Source: Drosophila pseudoobscura
Lineage: Eukaryota; Arthropoda; Insecta; Diptera; Drosophilidae
DNA: 64,000 nt
Reading direction: 5' to 3'
Assembly: GCF_009870125.1 (NCBI RefSeq)
Contig: NC_046683.1
Coordinates: forward strand, 57,551,869-57,615,868
Shown here: positions 10,836 through 20,979 of the stretch, in pieces
Position numbering within the stretch: position 1 is the stretch's first letter
Layout of the letters: every line of letters starts with the position of its first letter
Made by a program: the position numbers and the translations under genes
The notes under the pieces: model-generated
What the model was told of the DNA's origin: nothing
What the model saw: only the letters and a program-made list of their open reading frames with translations
Database searches by the model: none

Positions 10836-11871
10836 ATTCTTTACTTATACACACTTCGTACCTTATGTATATTTACATATGTATATAAAACAATTAATAA
10901 TTACACGATAACTACACATCTGCTACATATCAACAACTTATTTATAGAGTATTGGCATTCGTATACCCTATCTCCTGTAATTAATGCTAAAATTCTCTTT
11001 TCCCAGCTACTTTGAAACATTAATAATGAATGACTTTTTCTCAGATTGACATGTTGTGACCTATTCTGTATGTATTCATGTAAATATTTCTATCCCGATT
11101 CCTATTTTCGGTCTTTGTACAACATTTCTTTGAGATATTTCTAAAACATAGTCAGTCTAGACCTCAATAGGATAGTAGAACTGTGCGCCTAATTTCGAAA
11201 GTGAATACTAATTCACGATATGACAACGATATGAATGCACGAAGAGCGCAATAATTAAAAAACCTGCGTATGGAAGTGTCTATATATTCTTTGAGATTTC
11301 ATAAAAAATGCACTTAAAACGTGCATGAAATACAAATACGTAAAAATGCTGACATAACTTTAAAGCAGAGGTCGGCAAGGTTGTGGCGCTCACGTGCAGG
11401 TGAATAACGGTGGCTGGCACGAAAGAAATGTTTTGTTGTTTTGCTTGCTTTCTACGCACACAAACACACTGCAAAACATGTAAGTGTGTGCGTGCCGATC
11501 ACTGTCTTTTAGTCACGGTTCACAGTTTTAATGCAGTGGCACCTTTTCAGTTATTTTTGGCTTACCCAGAAACGGTCACACATATACATTTTCTTCTTTC
11601 TTTTGTGCGTGTGCGTGCGTGTGTTTTGTTTTTTGCAGAACATATTTTCCAAATTTCTAGAGAAATGCAACCAAAATAGTATAATGCCAGAGTTTTAGCG
11701 TGTAAACAGGACAGGAGTCGGCCTCTTACACGGTCTAACGCAAAAACAGCTTCACACATTCAACGCCCGCCCACTGCCCGCAGCAGGGATACACGGATAC
11801 GGATACACATTTACGCACCCACCCACACACACACAGAGAGACACAGCTCTGTGACAGAAAACAGCCTCTAA
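10836..11871. other. Strip upstream region and 5' leader
   Basis: No coding frame is supported. AT-rich sequence gives way near 11,380 to CA/GT-rich sequence. A CGGTCACACA at about 11,572 is close to the Drosophila core-promoter Motif 1 (M1BP site). It would suit a broadly expressed gene such as Strip, whose ATG is at 11,872. Confidence 0.4.
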
Positions 11872-14634
11872 ATGATGCTCTCATCCATAAACAACTCCTT
11901 TGAGCAGGACACCCACGATGTGGACGCCAACTGCGATGGCCCCGACCTGGATTTCGTCTACTCGGATGTGGATAGCTACCAGAACGAGATCGCCGAGCTC
12001 TATAGCTACACGGAGTACTGTGAATTTCAGTCGAATGTGAAGGCATTCGAGGACCAAATGGAGCTGTACGACTTGCCGCCCAATTGGCAGAAGCAGGACT
12101 CACCCTCGCAGCGCAGCATTGTGATGAAGCTCATCGACCAGCTCGAGGTCTCAAATCGAACGTTACGCATGCAGGCGGCTCGTTGCATTTTGTATCTGGC
12201 TCAGGGCTGCTGGGCCGAGGTGCAATCGGATGAGGAGCAGCACCAGAATACGCGGGACAATGTAATTGTCCTCTACGACCTGGGCGTCTTTTCGTCGTTC
12301 ATCGATCTGCTCAATATGGAGATCGAGAGTGCCTGCTCCCCCGACATTGTGGCCGTCAAGATCACGAACGTCACCCTGGTGGACTCCACAGACATCCGAG
12401 TCATACTCTCGGTGTTGTACATCATAACGGAAACCATTCGAGATGAACGCGAAAAGGCTAGTGAGGACTACAAAGATCTGGCCGAGTCGTTTGTCCAGGA
12501 GATAAATTCCCCCCTGACCGATGGCGAGCTGCTGGCCGTCAAATTGCTTGGCATGATTACGCGCTTCTGCAGTGGCGCTGCTCCACAGTTTCCCATGAAG
12601 AAGGTGGTCCTGCTGCTCTGGAAGGTCTCGCTCCTGGGACTTGGTGGCATGGATGTCCTGAAGAATCTCAAAAATGAGTATCGACTGAAGGTGGGCCTGG
12701 ATCCGATCAAAGAGGATACGCTAGAGGTCACAAAATGCATGAGAGCCAGCTCACCCCCCGCCACCGCAACGGATATTCTGGAGAATCAGTATCCTAAGAG
12801 GAGTTTCAAGTGAGTAGGATTTGTCCCTTTTAAGGAGGATTGGTTTTATTGACACGTTTATTCTGTTCGTAGTAGACGATCGCTGATGAAGCAGCGCTTC
12901 TTGGACGAGCCGGAGCAAATCGACATGGAGATGAGTGGCAACGAGGGATCGGGGAATGCCAACAATGCTAGTGGCAACAACGGGGGAAGCAATGGTGAGG
13001 AGGAACTTCTGCAGTACTATCGACCCTTCGATGACCCCTCGTCCTCAGCCTCAAACACAGCGACAGCCAATCCCAACAATCAGCCTAGCCTAACAGCACC
13101 TCTCCCCGCAGTTCCCCCAGTGCAGATCACGGCGCGTCTGCCCTGGACGCCCAAGGTGCGGCAGAAGGACATTGATCAGTTCTTGGACATTTCGCGAAAC
13201 AAATTCATTGGCTACTCCCTGATTGGGGATCACGAGAGCCTGGCGGGCCTACCGCAGCCCATACACGAGGGCTTCAAGACCCTGCAGCGGCATATGTACA
13301 TGAGTCTGGCGGATATGCAGATAAAGAAGGAGGAGGACATTGCCAGGAATCCCATTTCCACGCACGAGGATGAGATCAAGCTAACGCCAGCAGAAATCCT
13401 GTACCAGGCAATCCTGCCCAACCTCCCGCAATACATGATAGCCCTGCTGAAGGTGTTGCTCGCGGCCTCGCCCACGTCCAAGTCCAAGACGGAGAGCATC
13501 AACATAATGGCTGATGTGCTGCCCAAGAAGATGCCGCTGACGGCCACACAGTCGACCAAGCTGACAGTGGACATGGGCAGGCACAAGGAGATCATTGTCA
13601 AGGCCGTCTCGGCCATTATCTTGCTCTACTTGAAGCACTTCAAAATCAATCACGTTTATCAGTTTGAGTTCATGTCGCAGCATTTGGTGTTCGCCAACTG
13701 CATTCCCTTGGTACTGAAGTTCTTCAATCAGACAATCACCGAGTACGTCAACACGAAGAACAACATCCCACTGCTCGACTTCCCCTCCTGCGTGATTGGG
13801 GAGCAGCCGGACCTAAGCGGCGACAGCTTCGTTTATGGAGCCGACATGTCCGACAAGCCCTATTCCTGGCGTAATGTCTTCTCGTGCATCAATCTGCTGC
13901 GCATCCTCAACAAGCTCATCAAATGGAAGCACTCGCGCGTCATGATGCTGGTTGTGTTCAAGTCGGCCCCCATCCTCAAGAAGACGCTCAAGGTTCGTCA
14001 TGCCATGATGCAGCTGTATGTGCTAAAACTCCTCAAGATGCAGACCAAGTATTTGGGACGCCAGTGGCGCAAGTCTAACATGAAGACCATGAGCGCCATT
14101 TATTCCAAGGTGCGTCATCGCCTCAACGACGACTGGGCCTTTGGCAATGATCTCGAGTCGCGTCCCTGGGACTTCCAGGCGGAGGAGTGCACGCTGCGGG
14201 CCTGTGTGGATCGCTTCAATCTGCGACGCTATCCGGAGGCCACCCAGAAGTGCGGAGCGGGTGGTGGCAGCGGCAACAACGGCGGTGGGGGCACCGCTGC
14301 CCAGAATGCAGAGAACTCGCAGCAGTCCAACATGAATGCAGGCAACGGCTATGGTGGCAATAACGGAGGAGCCGACTCGAACGGATATGGGGGCAACAAC
14401 GGAGGAGGCGGAAACAATAGTGGCAATAATCAGCAGCAGCAGCAGCTTAATGACTACGGTGTGGAAGGTGGCTTTCCCAGCGACGAGATTCTAACTCATT
14501 CGGACTTTGCCTTCTTTGGGCACTCCGGCTGGTGGGATCGCAAAGTGGAGCTGACAGATTACTTTAAGGCAAACTATGCGGTGTGGCTCGAAGAGGAGGT
14601 ATACAACAGTCAAATCGACTGGGATGCCCTCTAA
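11872..14634 (+). CDS. Strip: Strip, STRIP1/2 scaffold of the STRIPAK phosphatase-kinase complex
   Basis: Two exons, 11872-12809 and 12873-14634, join in phase to give about 899 residues. The protein matches the STRIP1/STRIP2 (FAM40) family. The N-terminal conserved block includes YSYTEYCEFQSNVKAFEDQM and PPNWQKQD. An armadillo-like helical region follows, and the C terminus ends in the conserved GHSGWWDRKVELTDYFKANY and EVYNSQIDW. STRIP proteins scaffold PP2A with striatin and GCK-family kinases, which restrains Hippo signalling; in flies Strip also affects endosome and dynein transport in neurons. Two low-complexity stretches are fly-like insertions: a Gly/Asn/Ser-rich segment near residues 325-345 and a long Gly/Asn/Gln segment near 775-840. 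The gene is divergent from PHGPx. Confidence 0.92.
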
Positions 14635-15160
14635 AAAACATAGTAGATCGTCGGTGAGTGGACCCTACGCGTGTCGCACACACCAATCTAACGAATACTG
14701 TATCTTTTACCCTTTTTACAGCCGCCTTTCTAGCTTGACTCATGGCGGCCCATATCCACACCGATAGCGCCGCTTCAGGCCATAGCTAGATCCACAACAT
14801 ATGCGACATATATAAACAGAAAAGTTATTACCATAATTCTAAGCATAATGAAGTACATTGATATAATCCATGTAGTCCCCCCGATCAAGATTGGAACAGC
14901 AAAACACTTACTCATGCAATTGGCAATAATACGGCAGGCCACGCTGCACCACTCCTATACTGCTCCTCACTATTCTAGCAGGATGCATATACAGTAACAG
15001 AATACCCTAACTAGCGATGACAAGAATGTATGTTTCACATTGGTATACATTTTGTTTAAATTTAAATATTTATTATTTTTCTTGTTCTATAAAACACCCT
15101 ATATCCTCCGGTTGGAATGCAGTAGATGGCTTCTGTAGCAGAATAAACAAATTAATTAGT
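14635..15160 (+). terminator. Strip 3' UTR with possible intron and polyA signal
   Basis: A good donor (GTGAGT at 14654) and acceptor (TTTTTACAG ending 14721) frame a possible 68-bp intron just after the stop codon. An AATAAA at 15142-15147 is a plausible polyadenylation signal. A 3' UTR intron about 20 nt after the stop is too close to trigger the usual decay rule. Confidence 0.4.
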
Positions 15161-16074
15161 TCGAAATGGATTCGATTCAATCATTTACATGTCTTGTGTG
15201 TTTCTTCCATAAAATCACCAATATGTTGCACTGTTTCTGTCTTGTCTTCAGAAGGAATTGCAGTGGCTAAGCGCTTACTCCGTCTCTCTTTCTCTCTATC
15301 TCTCTCTCTCTCGCTCACACTCTTCCTGGTGCAGTGTGCGCGCTCTGTCGCAGGGAAGCGAGATAGCAACACACGTACCATGCTGACTCGAGTACCAGGT
15401 ATAAATGAGGCAAGTTGTTTATAAACTTTCGTTTATCTTTTCAGTTTCTGGTTAAATGTTTCTTTATTTTCATTATGTGTGGGTGTGTGTGTTTTGTTTC
15501 GCACAAGAAAAAATAGAGTTATATTGGTTTATAGTCGTCTTAGGGGCTAGCTTTAAACTTGGGGCGAAATATACACTAAAATATGTACAAGGTTCATCCA
15601 TCATAGATAAGCATTTACATCGATATTCCATCGTAAATCCCAGACCAAGTGAACCATTTTCCAGTTGGTTTTCATTGCATTTCGGGGGATGAGAAAAATA
15701 AAACATAAGTATGGTAATATAATACAGTTATATAATAGTTAGCACAGCTAAAGTATGAATTCCTGAACCGGGTTTCCTTCAATTTTCACAATTCACAATC
15801 CAATCTGGCGGCTGCAACGGATCATTCTCCGCACAGAGAGAGACTATCCATGTCATCACATCTCACCCACATAACAACTATCTTAAATACGAAATAAAAC
15901 TAACTAATAAAAACGTTTTACATATACTCGTATGTATCCCTTAAAGTAAGGTACATTGGGTTTTGAGCATGGATGCAAAATGGCAACGAGACATCGATCA
16001 GATTCCAAATATTTGTAGCCCCTTCTGCATCCTGCACTTAAAACCACTTGCTAATCTACAGGCTTTATTTCCTA
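15161..16074. other. Spacer with CT microsatellite between converging Strip and kinase genes
   Basis: A (TCTC)n run lies near 15,280-15,315, followed by GCAGTGTGCGCGCTCTGTCGC. Similar sequence occurs in the E(bx) intron near 42,730-42,790, so this is probably another dispersed repeat fragment. The remainder probably holds the 3' UTR of the kinase gene on the minus strand. No coding frame is supported. Confidence 0.4.
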
Positions 16075-17082
16075 CTACTGCTCCATGGGGCAGGCCGTGG
16101 GTAAAACATTATTGTTGCTCGATCCCACGTAGAGCATCCCGAAGCGTTTCTGCTGTGGCGGACATGCGGGCGGCGCTGCCGCTGGGACATCGCAGCGCTC
16201 CTCGAAGTAGTGGACAATGCGCTGCAGCACATACTTAAAGATCTTATCCCTGGAGATTTCGCCATTCAAAAAGGTAATTTCCTTGCAGTCCCGATACTCG
16301 CTAAAGTTTTTCTCGTAGTGCGGCCACACACACAGCTCAAAGTAGCCGGTAACGTCCGGCGGATCATAGGTGCGCTTCCTGCGCCGCTCGAAGCACTTTT
16401 CATACGGCAAATGAAAGTGGTACTTGATATTGCAGAGAGCCAGCAGCTCCGGCTGGTTGAATATCATGAAGCCCTCGACCAGCAGAAAGTTGATCTTCTT
16501 ATCCCTCAGCTGAGCAGCGAATTGGGCATTCAATCGCATGATGTGGGCCGCATGCTGCTGCTGCTGTTGGAGCTGCTGCTGCTGTTGCTGTTGTTGCTGG
16601 TGGATCTGTGGATGGTGATGCTGGCGCTGCTGCTGCTGCTGAGGCACATACTGATAGGCCCCGTTAACGGCTCCGCCCTGCTTGTAGTAGTTCGCATTGT
16701 AGTGGTGCTGGTGATACTGCTGCTGGAATTGCAGGGCATAATGCTCGAAATTTGCATAGGTGACCAACTGCTCGGCTGGCTCGGGAGCCAGGTGCCGTCC
16801 CTTGATGATCTGGGCTATGTCATTCAACATCCTGCTCATGTCCAGCGAGGTTAGGAGCTCAAAGTTGATCACCTTCAGTGCCTCGTTGCGCGTGTGTCGC
16901 CTGTCCTCCACCGGCAGAAAATAGTCGTCCTGGGAGATTAGCTGCACATCTCCAATGGTGTAGGGGGAGTTCCACAGCGGTGCACCGCTCAGGCCCTTGA
17001 AGTACTCGTGCAGGCTGTGGGCCAGGGTCGTCTTGCCGCCGCAAGTGACACCCGAAATGCCGATGACCAGCCACTGAGGCAT
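16075..17082 (-). CDS. Nicotinamide riboside kinase (NRK1/2-like, CG12016 type)
   Basis: A single-exon gene of 335 residues. It should phosphorylate nicotinamide riboside to NMN with ATP, a salvage route to NAD. The P-loop GISGVTCGGKTT is at residues 8-19. QDDYF near residue 50 matches the substrate-binding segment of NRKs. EGFMIFN and the lid-region RRKRTYDPPDVTGYFELCVW are characteristic of the family. Vertebrate NRKs are about 200-230 residues; the extra length comes from an insertion of about 85 residues, rich in Gln, His and Tyr, between the substrate site and the EGFMIF strand, plus a Pro/Cys-rich tail. All key motifs are intact, so the insert is probably a surface loop. The gene is transcribed toward Strip. 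Confidence 0.85.
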   Translation of the reverse strand: MPQWLVIGISGVTCGGKTTLAHSLHEYFKGLSGAPLWNSPYTIGDVQLISQDDYFLPVEDRRHTRNEALKVINFELLTSLDMSRMLNDIAQIIKGRHLAPEPAEQLVTYANFEHYALQFQQQYHQHHYNANYYKQGGAVNGAYQYVPQQQQQRQHHHPQIHQQQQQQQQQLQQQQQHAAHIMRLNAQFAAQLRDKKINFLLVEGFMIFNQPELLALCNIKYHFHLPYEKCFERRRKRTYDPPDVTGYFELCVWPHYEKNFSEYRDCKEITFLNGEISRDKIFKYVLQRIVHYFEERCDVPAAAPPACPPQQKRFGMLYVGSSNNNVLPTACPMEQ

Positions 17083-17189
17083 CTTGTTGCCGACTGACTC
17101 TGGGATTCCTTTCCTGTTTTCAGCTTAATCGTAGCCGTTTGCTTCAAGTGATAACCTTTCCGATTCAGATCACTGTTGCATGTGCTGCC

Positions 17190-17870
17190 TTAATCGCGCT
17201 TCACCTTTAGGCTCCAAATGTGGTAGAAGGAGAATGCGGCAATGCCGCCGATGAAGATGACCCCGAATATAGTAGGCACTATAAATGCGTACCTCAGCGG
17301 CGGAAAAAACAGCCGTATGGGATTGCCTGTCGACATAGAGAGAAAGAGAGAGAGAGACAAAGAGAGAAAGAGAGAGAGGGAGAATAAAAGAGAGGAGTGG
17401 GATGAATGCGTGTTAGAAGAGTGACCTTGAAAAGGGCTAAAACCCTAAGGGAGCGTCATTCACATTTCAGGTAACAGTTTAAATAATTTACGCATTAGCA
17501 TCTACTATGCATGCACATATACATATAAACATATCTGCTGTTACATACATTCTATATGCATACATGTTTGTATTGTGGAATATATAGCATATATGCATGC
17601 AGTAATAACTGTCCAATTTAAAGAGCGTTACTTTAATTACTGCACAAAAGCCGCCCGCAAATCGTGCGGAGATTATTTAATAAAAAAAAATGTGTGTATA
17701 ATCAGCAGCGCAGCTGCTTTTTGTCGTTGCTTCCACTCGGAGCGGAACGATTCGTACTCACCTTCATCGATGAGCATAAACGGCAGCACCGCCACCCAAA
17801 AGAAATAGTAGAAAAACACGGCGATTGCGGTTATCAAAATGATTTTTCCGAGCTGCGCATTTGAAGCCAT
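17190..17870 (-). CDS. Dpm2: DPM2, regulatory subunit of dolichol-phosphate mannose synthase
   Basis: A small two-exon gene: exon 1 17870-17762 and exon 2 17326-17190, joined after the first base of a Gly codon, giving 81 residues. The predicted protein has two transmembrane helices, one around KIILITAIAVFFYYFFWVAV and one around FIVPTIFGVIFIGGIAAFSF, and a basic C terminus KVKRD. Length, topology and the LPFMLIDEG...NPIRLFFPPLRYA centre match DPM2, an ER membrane protein that stabilises the DPM1 catalytic subunit. The intron holds a (GA)n microsatellite at 17,337-17,380. The gene diverges from PIG-C, with about 580 bp between the start codons. Confidence 0.85.
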
Positions 17871-18451
17871 AAATAAATGATCGAATATGTGCGACACGCG
17901 ACTGGACGACTGCGGAAACTACGATACGATTACTGATTACTACTCGCGGGGGCGCACACACGCAATTCCCTAACTATTTGTGGCTCCACGGGCTCCGCTC
18001 CTCTGTCTGTCTGTCTGTGTGTTGGTTATAAACAAACAGGTGGTATGTGTATGTGTGATCGAGTGGGTTTTTCGCTGCAAAATTCTAGCAGCAGCGGTCC
18101 AAACAAAAACAACAAGAGCGCACCTCCAGTATTTTGGTGGAATATCTTACGTAAAAGTAGAAGGCTCGGCCAATTGTTTATTATTGTAATACTATAGCTT
18201 TCGGCTTGACACTTTTCATTTCATTTGCACGGATTTCTTTGGATGCTCCCTCGCCCGGTCGGTTCGATCCCACGGTCAGCTATTTAGGTATTTTAGGAAG
18301 GTATTTATTATAAACAAAATGCTTAGTCCAGGGTTGTAGGAAATCGCATTTATACCGAAAGTACCATGTTTGACTTGGTATTTTTTGTTTTGTTCTCAGA
18401 GTATGGTCCCACTGGATTTCCAATAAATATAAACAATTTCCATGTTTAAAA
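17871..18451. promoter_or_regulatory. Shared upstream region of DPM2 and PIG-C
   Basis: The two genes are head to head and this is all the DNA between their start codons. It contains a (CTGT)n run near 18,003-18,020. I see no clear TATA box. The promoters are likely to be close together or shared, but no core motif is decisive. Confidence 0.4.
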
Positions 18452-19312
18452 ATGCCGAAGAAAACGCAGGAGAAACGAAAGCCGTGGGTGAAGAACCTCT
18501 ATTCGAACCGCGAATACCCAGACAACTATACCGATGCCAGCTTCCTCAAGGATCTGCGTACCAATCTCCACGTGCGAATCTACACCTACAGTGAGGCCAC
18601 AGCCGGCATCACGGTGCTCAACAATCAGATCTCCTGCATAGCCGGCTTCCTGATACTCTACCAGATGATGCTCAGCGACAGCGTCTCGCCCACCACCATA
18701 CTCCTGCCCAGCTGTGGAATCACCGGATTGGGTTATCTGTGCTATCGCGGCAGAAAGCTTAGCATGCCGCTGTTGGGAGAGGATTCAAAGACCCTGGTGA
18801 CGGTTGTCCTCTTTGGCTACCTGTTCTCGCCGATGCTACACACTCTGACGCAGGCCATCAGCACGGACACCATATATACCACGACCTTCTTCGTCCTGTT
18901 GGCTAACCTGATGTTCACCAACTACGGACTGGACGTGGCCGTAGTCTCCAAAGCCATATCGCTGAACGCCGCCATATTCGGGGCCATCTGCCTGGCCTCG
19001 CGACTCTCGACGTCGTACCACGCATTTGTGCTTCTCGTCGAGGCTGCCATCTTCTTTGTCCTGTATCCAATCATCACGGAGTCCAACTGGCATGCCCTCT
19101 TCATGATCCCCATCTTTGCCGTCTGCTGTGCGGCTCTCTACTGGATATCGCGGCCCGTGCTCTGCCTCTACGCCTGCACCACGCTGTTCATCAACTTTGT
19201 CTGTCCGTTCATATTCGTGAGGCAGCAGAAATACAAGTTCAACATCCACGGACCCTGGGATGAGGCCATTGTGGAGGAGAACACCGACGAGAATCTCGAT
19301 GAGAACTTATAG
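18452..19312 (+). CDS. PIG-C: PIG-C, subunit of the GPI N-acetylglucosaminyltransferase
   Basis: An intronless gene of 286 residues with at least seven hydrophobic segments. The N terminus (KPWVKNLYSNREYPDNYTD) and the following FLKDLRTNL match PIG-C/GPI2 proteins. PIG-C is a membrane subunit of the ER complex that transfers GlcNAc to phosphatidylinositol, the first step of GPI-anchor synthesis. The C terminus is a short acidic tail (ENTDENLDENL) after FNIHGPWDEA, a typical PIG-C ending. The family's usual length is close to 290, so the gene looks intact. Confidence 0.9.
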   Translation: MPKKTQEKRKPWVKNLYSNREYPDNYTDASFLKDLRTNLHVRIYTYSEATAGITVLNNQISCIAGFLILYQMMLSDSVSPTTILLPSCGITGLGYLCYRGRKLSMPLLGEDSKTLVTVVLFGYLFSPMLHTLTQAISTDTIYTTTFFVLLANLMFTNYGLDVAVVSKAISLNAAIFGAICLASRLSTSYHAFVLLVEAAIFFVLYPIITESNWHALFMIPIFAVCCAALYWISRPVLCLYACTTLFINFVCPFIFVRQQKYKFNIHGPWDEAIVEENTDENLDENL

Positions 19313-20592
19313 CGCCAGCTTCGCTTCTCACAGCAGCTACAACCAGAAGATCGTGGTGGCGGCGATGTCGGGGAGCACTAGTCATTGGCATTCTCTTATT
19401 TAATTGTACATACTTTTTTTTTGCTTTTTTTAATCAGTTTCATTCTAATCTTAATCATTATCTAATCCTATCCTTGTTATTTTGTTGTAAATTGTTCATT
19501 TGTAAATACTCGCATGCCTTTTAAAGAAATATATCATTATGTTGAAGTGCTTGCCGCAGGGTGGCCACGATTGTTTCCAATGTAACAAAGGTTCTATTTG
19601 TATTGCTGGGATATGGATTAGTGGATTACGATCAGGCCCAGAAATGACGAACTCCAGTTACTATTTTTGGGCTCCTTCGTACTGTCATCGAAATGATGTC
19701 TGCCTTCGAATAAAAATGGTAGTGGTGTTTTTCCGTAGATCGTTTATGTTTGACGTTTATTTACAAACATATACACACTTGCGAGTGAATGCAGATCATT
19801 AAATAATACATGATGTATATTCATTATAAAGTTTCGATACGATTAAAATTAAATAGAAACTAGTTTCTCTTGGGTTGCGGTAAAAACTCTTTTTACAAAT
19901 AGCATTACTATACAACTACTAAGAATAAGAGACACTATCCCTAACTAACGAATCCCTAACCGTATGCCAACGAATGCATACGATGTGCGCGTACATACAG
20001 TATGTATTTCGTACAACTGTCTTTTAGTCATTCACTAAGCCGTAGATAGGTATATTTACTATATATAACTATATTGAATACAATAATTCACTTTTTGCGA
20101 CGGTATAAACTTTTCAAAATGTAAAAAACGTATCTGTAGTACATATGTGTATTTCTCTGTTTGGTTGGGCTCACGTTTACTTTCAACTTAAATAACTATT
20201 TTTGAATTAAATACACTCTTCGATTAGGTATTAACATACGCTATAACATATGCTCTAAATATAGTCAAAAAAAAAAACCGAATGAAACGAAACATGTTCC
20301 CTAAAAACAGCAAGCACTTCCACAAACACTTTCGCTGCCCCATTCAATTGTGTGGTTTTTGCCTTTGATTCCAATTAAACTAGCAAACAATCATCAGCCT
20401 GCACCCATGTCCATAATCTATCCTCTATCGTCTATCGTCTATCAATATATGCTATACTCTCTCTCTCATTTATGCCCAAATTCTACTAAGAACAAATAAT
20501 GGATACAAAAACACTGAAACACACACGAAAATACTGCACCAAATGGCAGCACCAGTCTCCTAACAAACTAATTAAACAGCTTGGGCTCCCAA
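19313..20592. other. Convergent 3' region of PIG-C and ZnT63C
   Basis: AT-rich DNA without a supported gene. The PIG-C transcript probably ends near 19,500-19,720 (ATAAA-rich sequence near 19,707). The remainder may be the 3' UTR of the minus-strand zinc transporter. A short TCTATCG repeat occurs near 20,420-20,445. Confidence 0.45.
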
Positions 20593-20979
20593 TTAGAGGG
20601 CAACCTCATCGCCGTTGCGGCTTCGCAGCGGTGTCACAGTCACCTGCTCCTCAAACTGCTGTTCGGCGCGCAACTGTAGCTCTCGTCGACGCTGGGCAGT
20701 CACCGACGACAGATTGTTCCCATCGACGACAACGCCACCTCCGCCACCACACCCACTGCTGGAAGCCACTTCTTCATTGTTACCGGCGCTTGTTGGCTCG
20801 TACATTATATCACGTATTGATGATGTTTCTGCTATTGTTGGTGTTGGTGCTGGTGCTGTTGCTGTCTCTGTCGGTTTTGTGGCTGATCTTGTTGTTGTTG
20901 CTGCTGGCTTGGTCGTGGCAAAGTGTACTACATGTTGCGGTTGCTGTTGCTGTTGCGTTTGCGTTTGCTTTGGATGTTG
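20593..20979 (-). CDS. ZnT63C: In-frame readthrough extension of ZnT63C (128 codons)
   Basis: Directly after the TGA at 20982-20980 the same frame continues for 128 sense codons to a TAA at 20595-20593. The next base after TGA is C, the leakiest context known in flies. The first third is Gln/Thr/Ala-rich. The distal part is not simple repeat: it includes SSIRDIMYEPTSAGNNEEVA, a Gly run, then TAQRRRELQLRAEQQFEEQV and TPLRSRNGDEVAL. That looks like a translated cytosolic tail. Splicing that removes the TGA would be an alternative; I saw no good donor and acceptor pair around it. Confidence 0.6.
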   Translation of the reverse strand, partial: QHPKQTQTQQQQQPQHVVHFATTKPAATTTRSATKPTETATAPAPTPTIAETSSIRDIMYEPTSAGNNEEVASSSGCGGGGGVVVDGNNLSSVTAQRRRELQLRAEQQFEEQVTVTPLRSRNGDEVAL

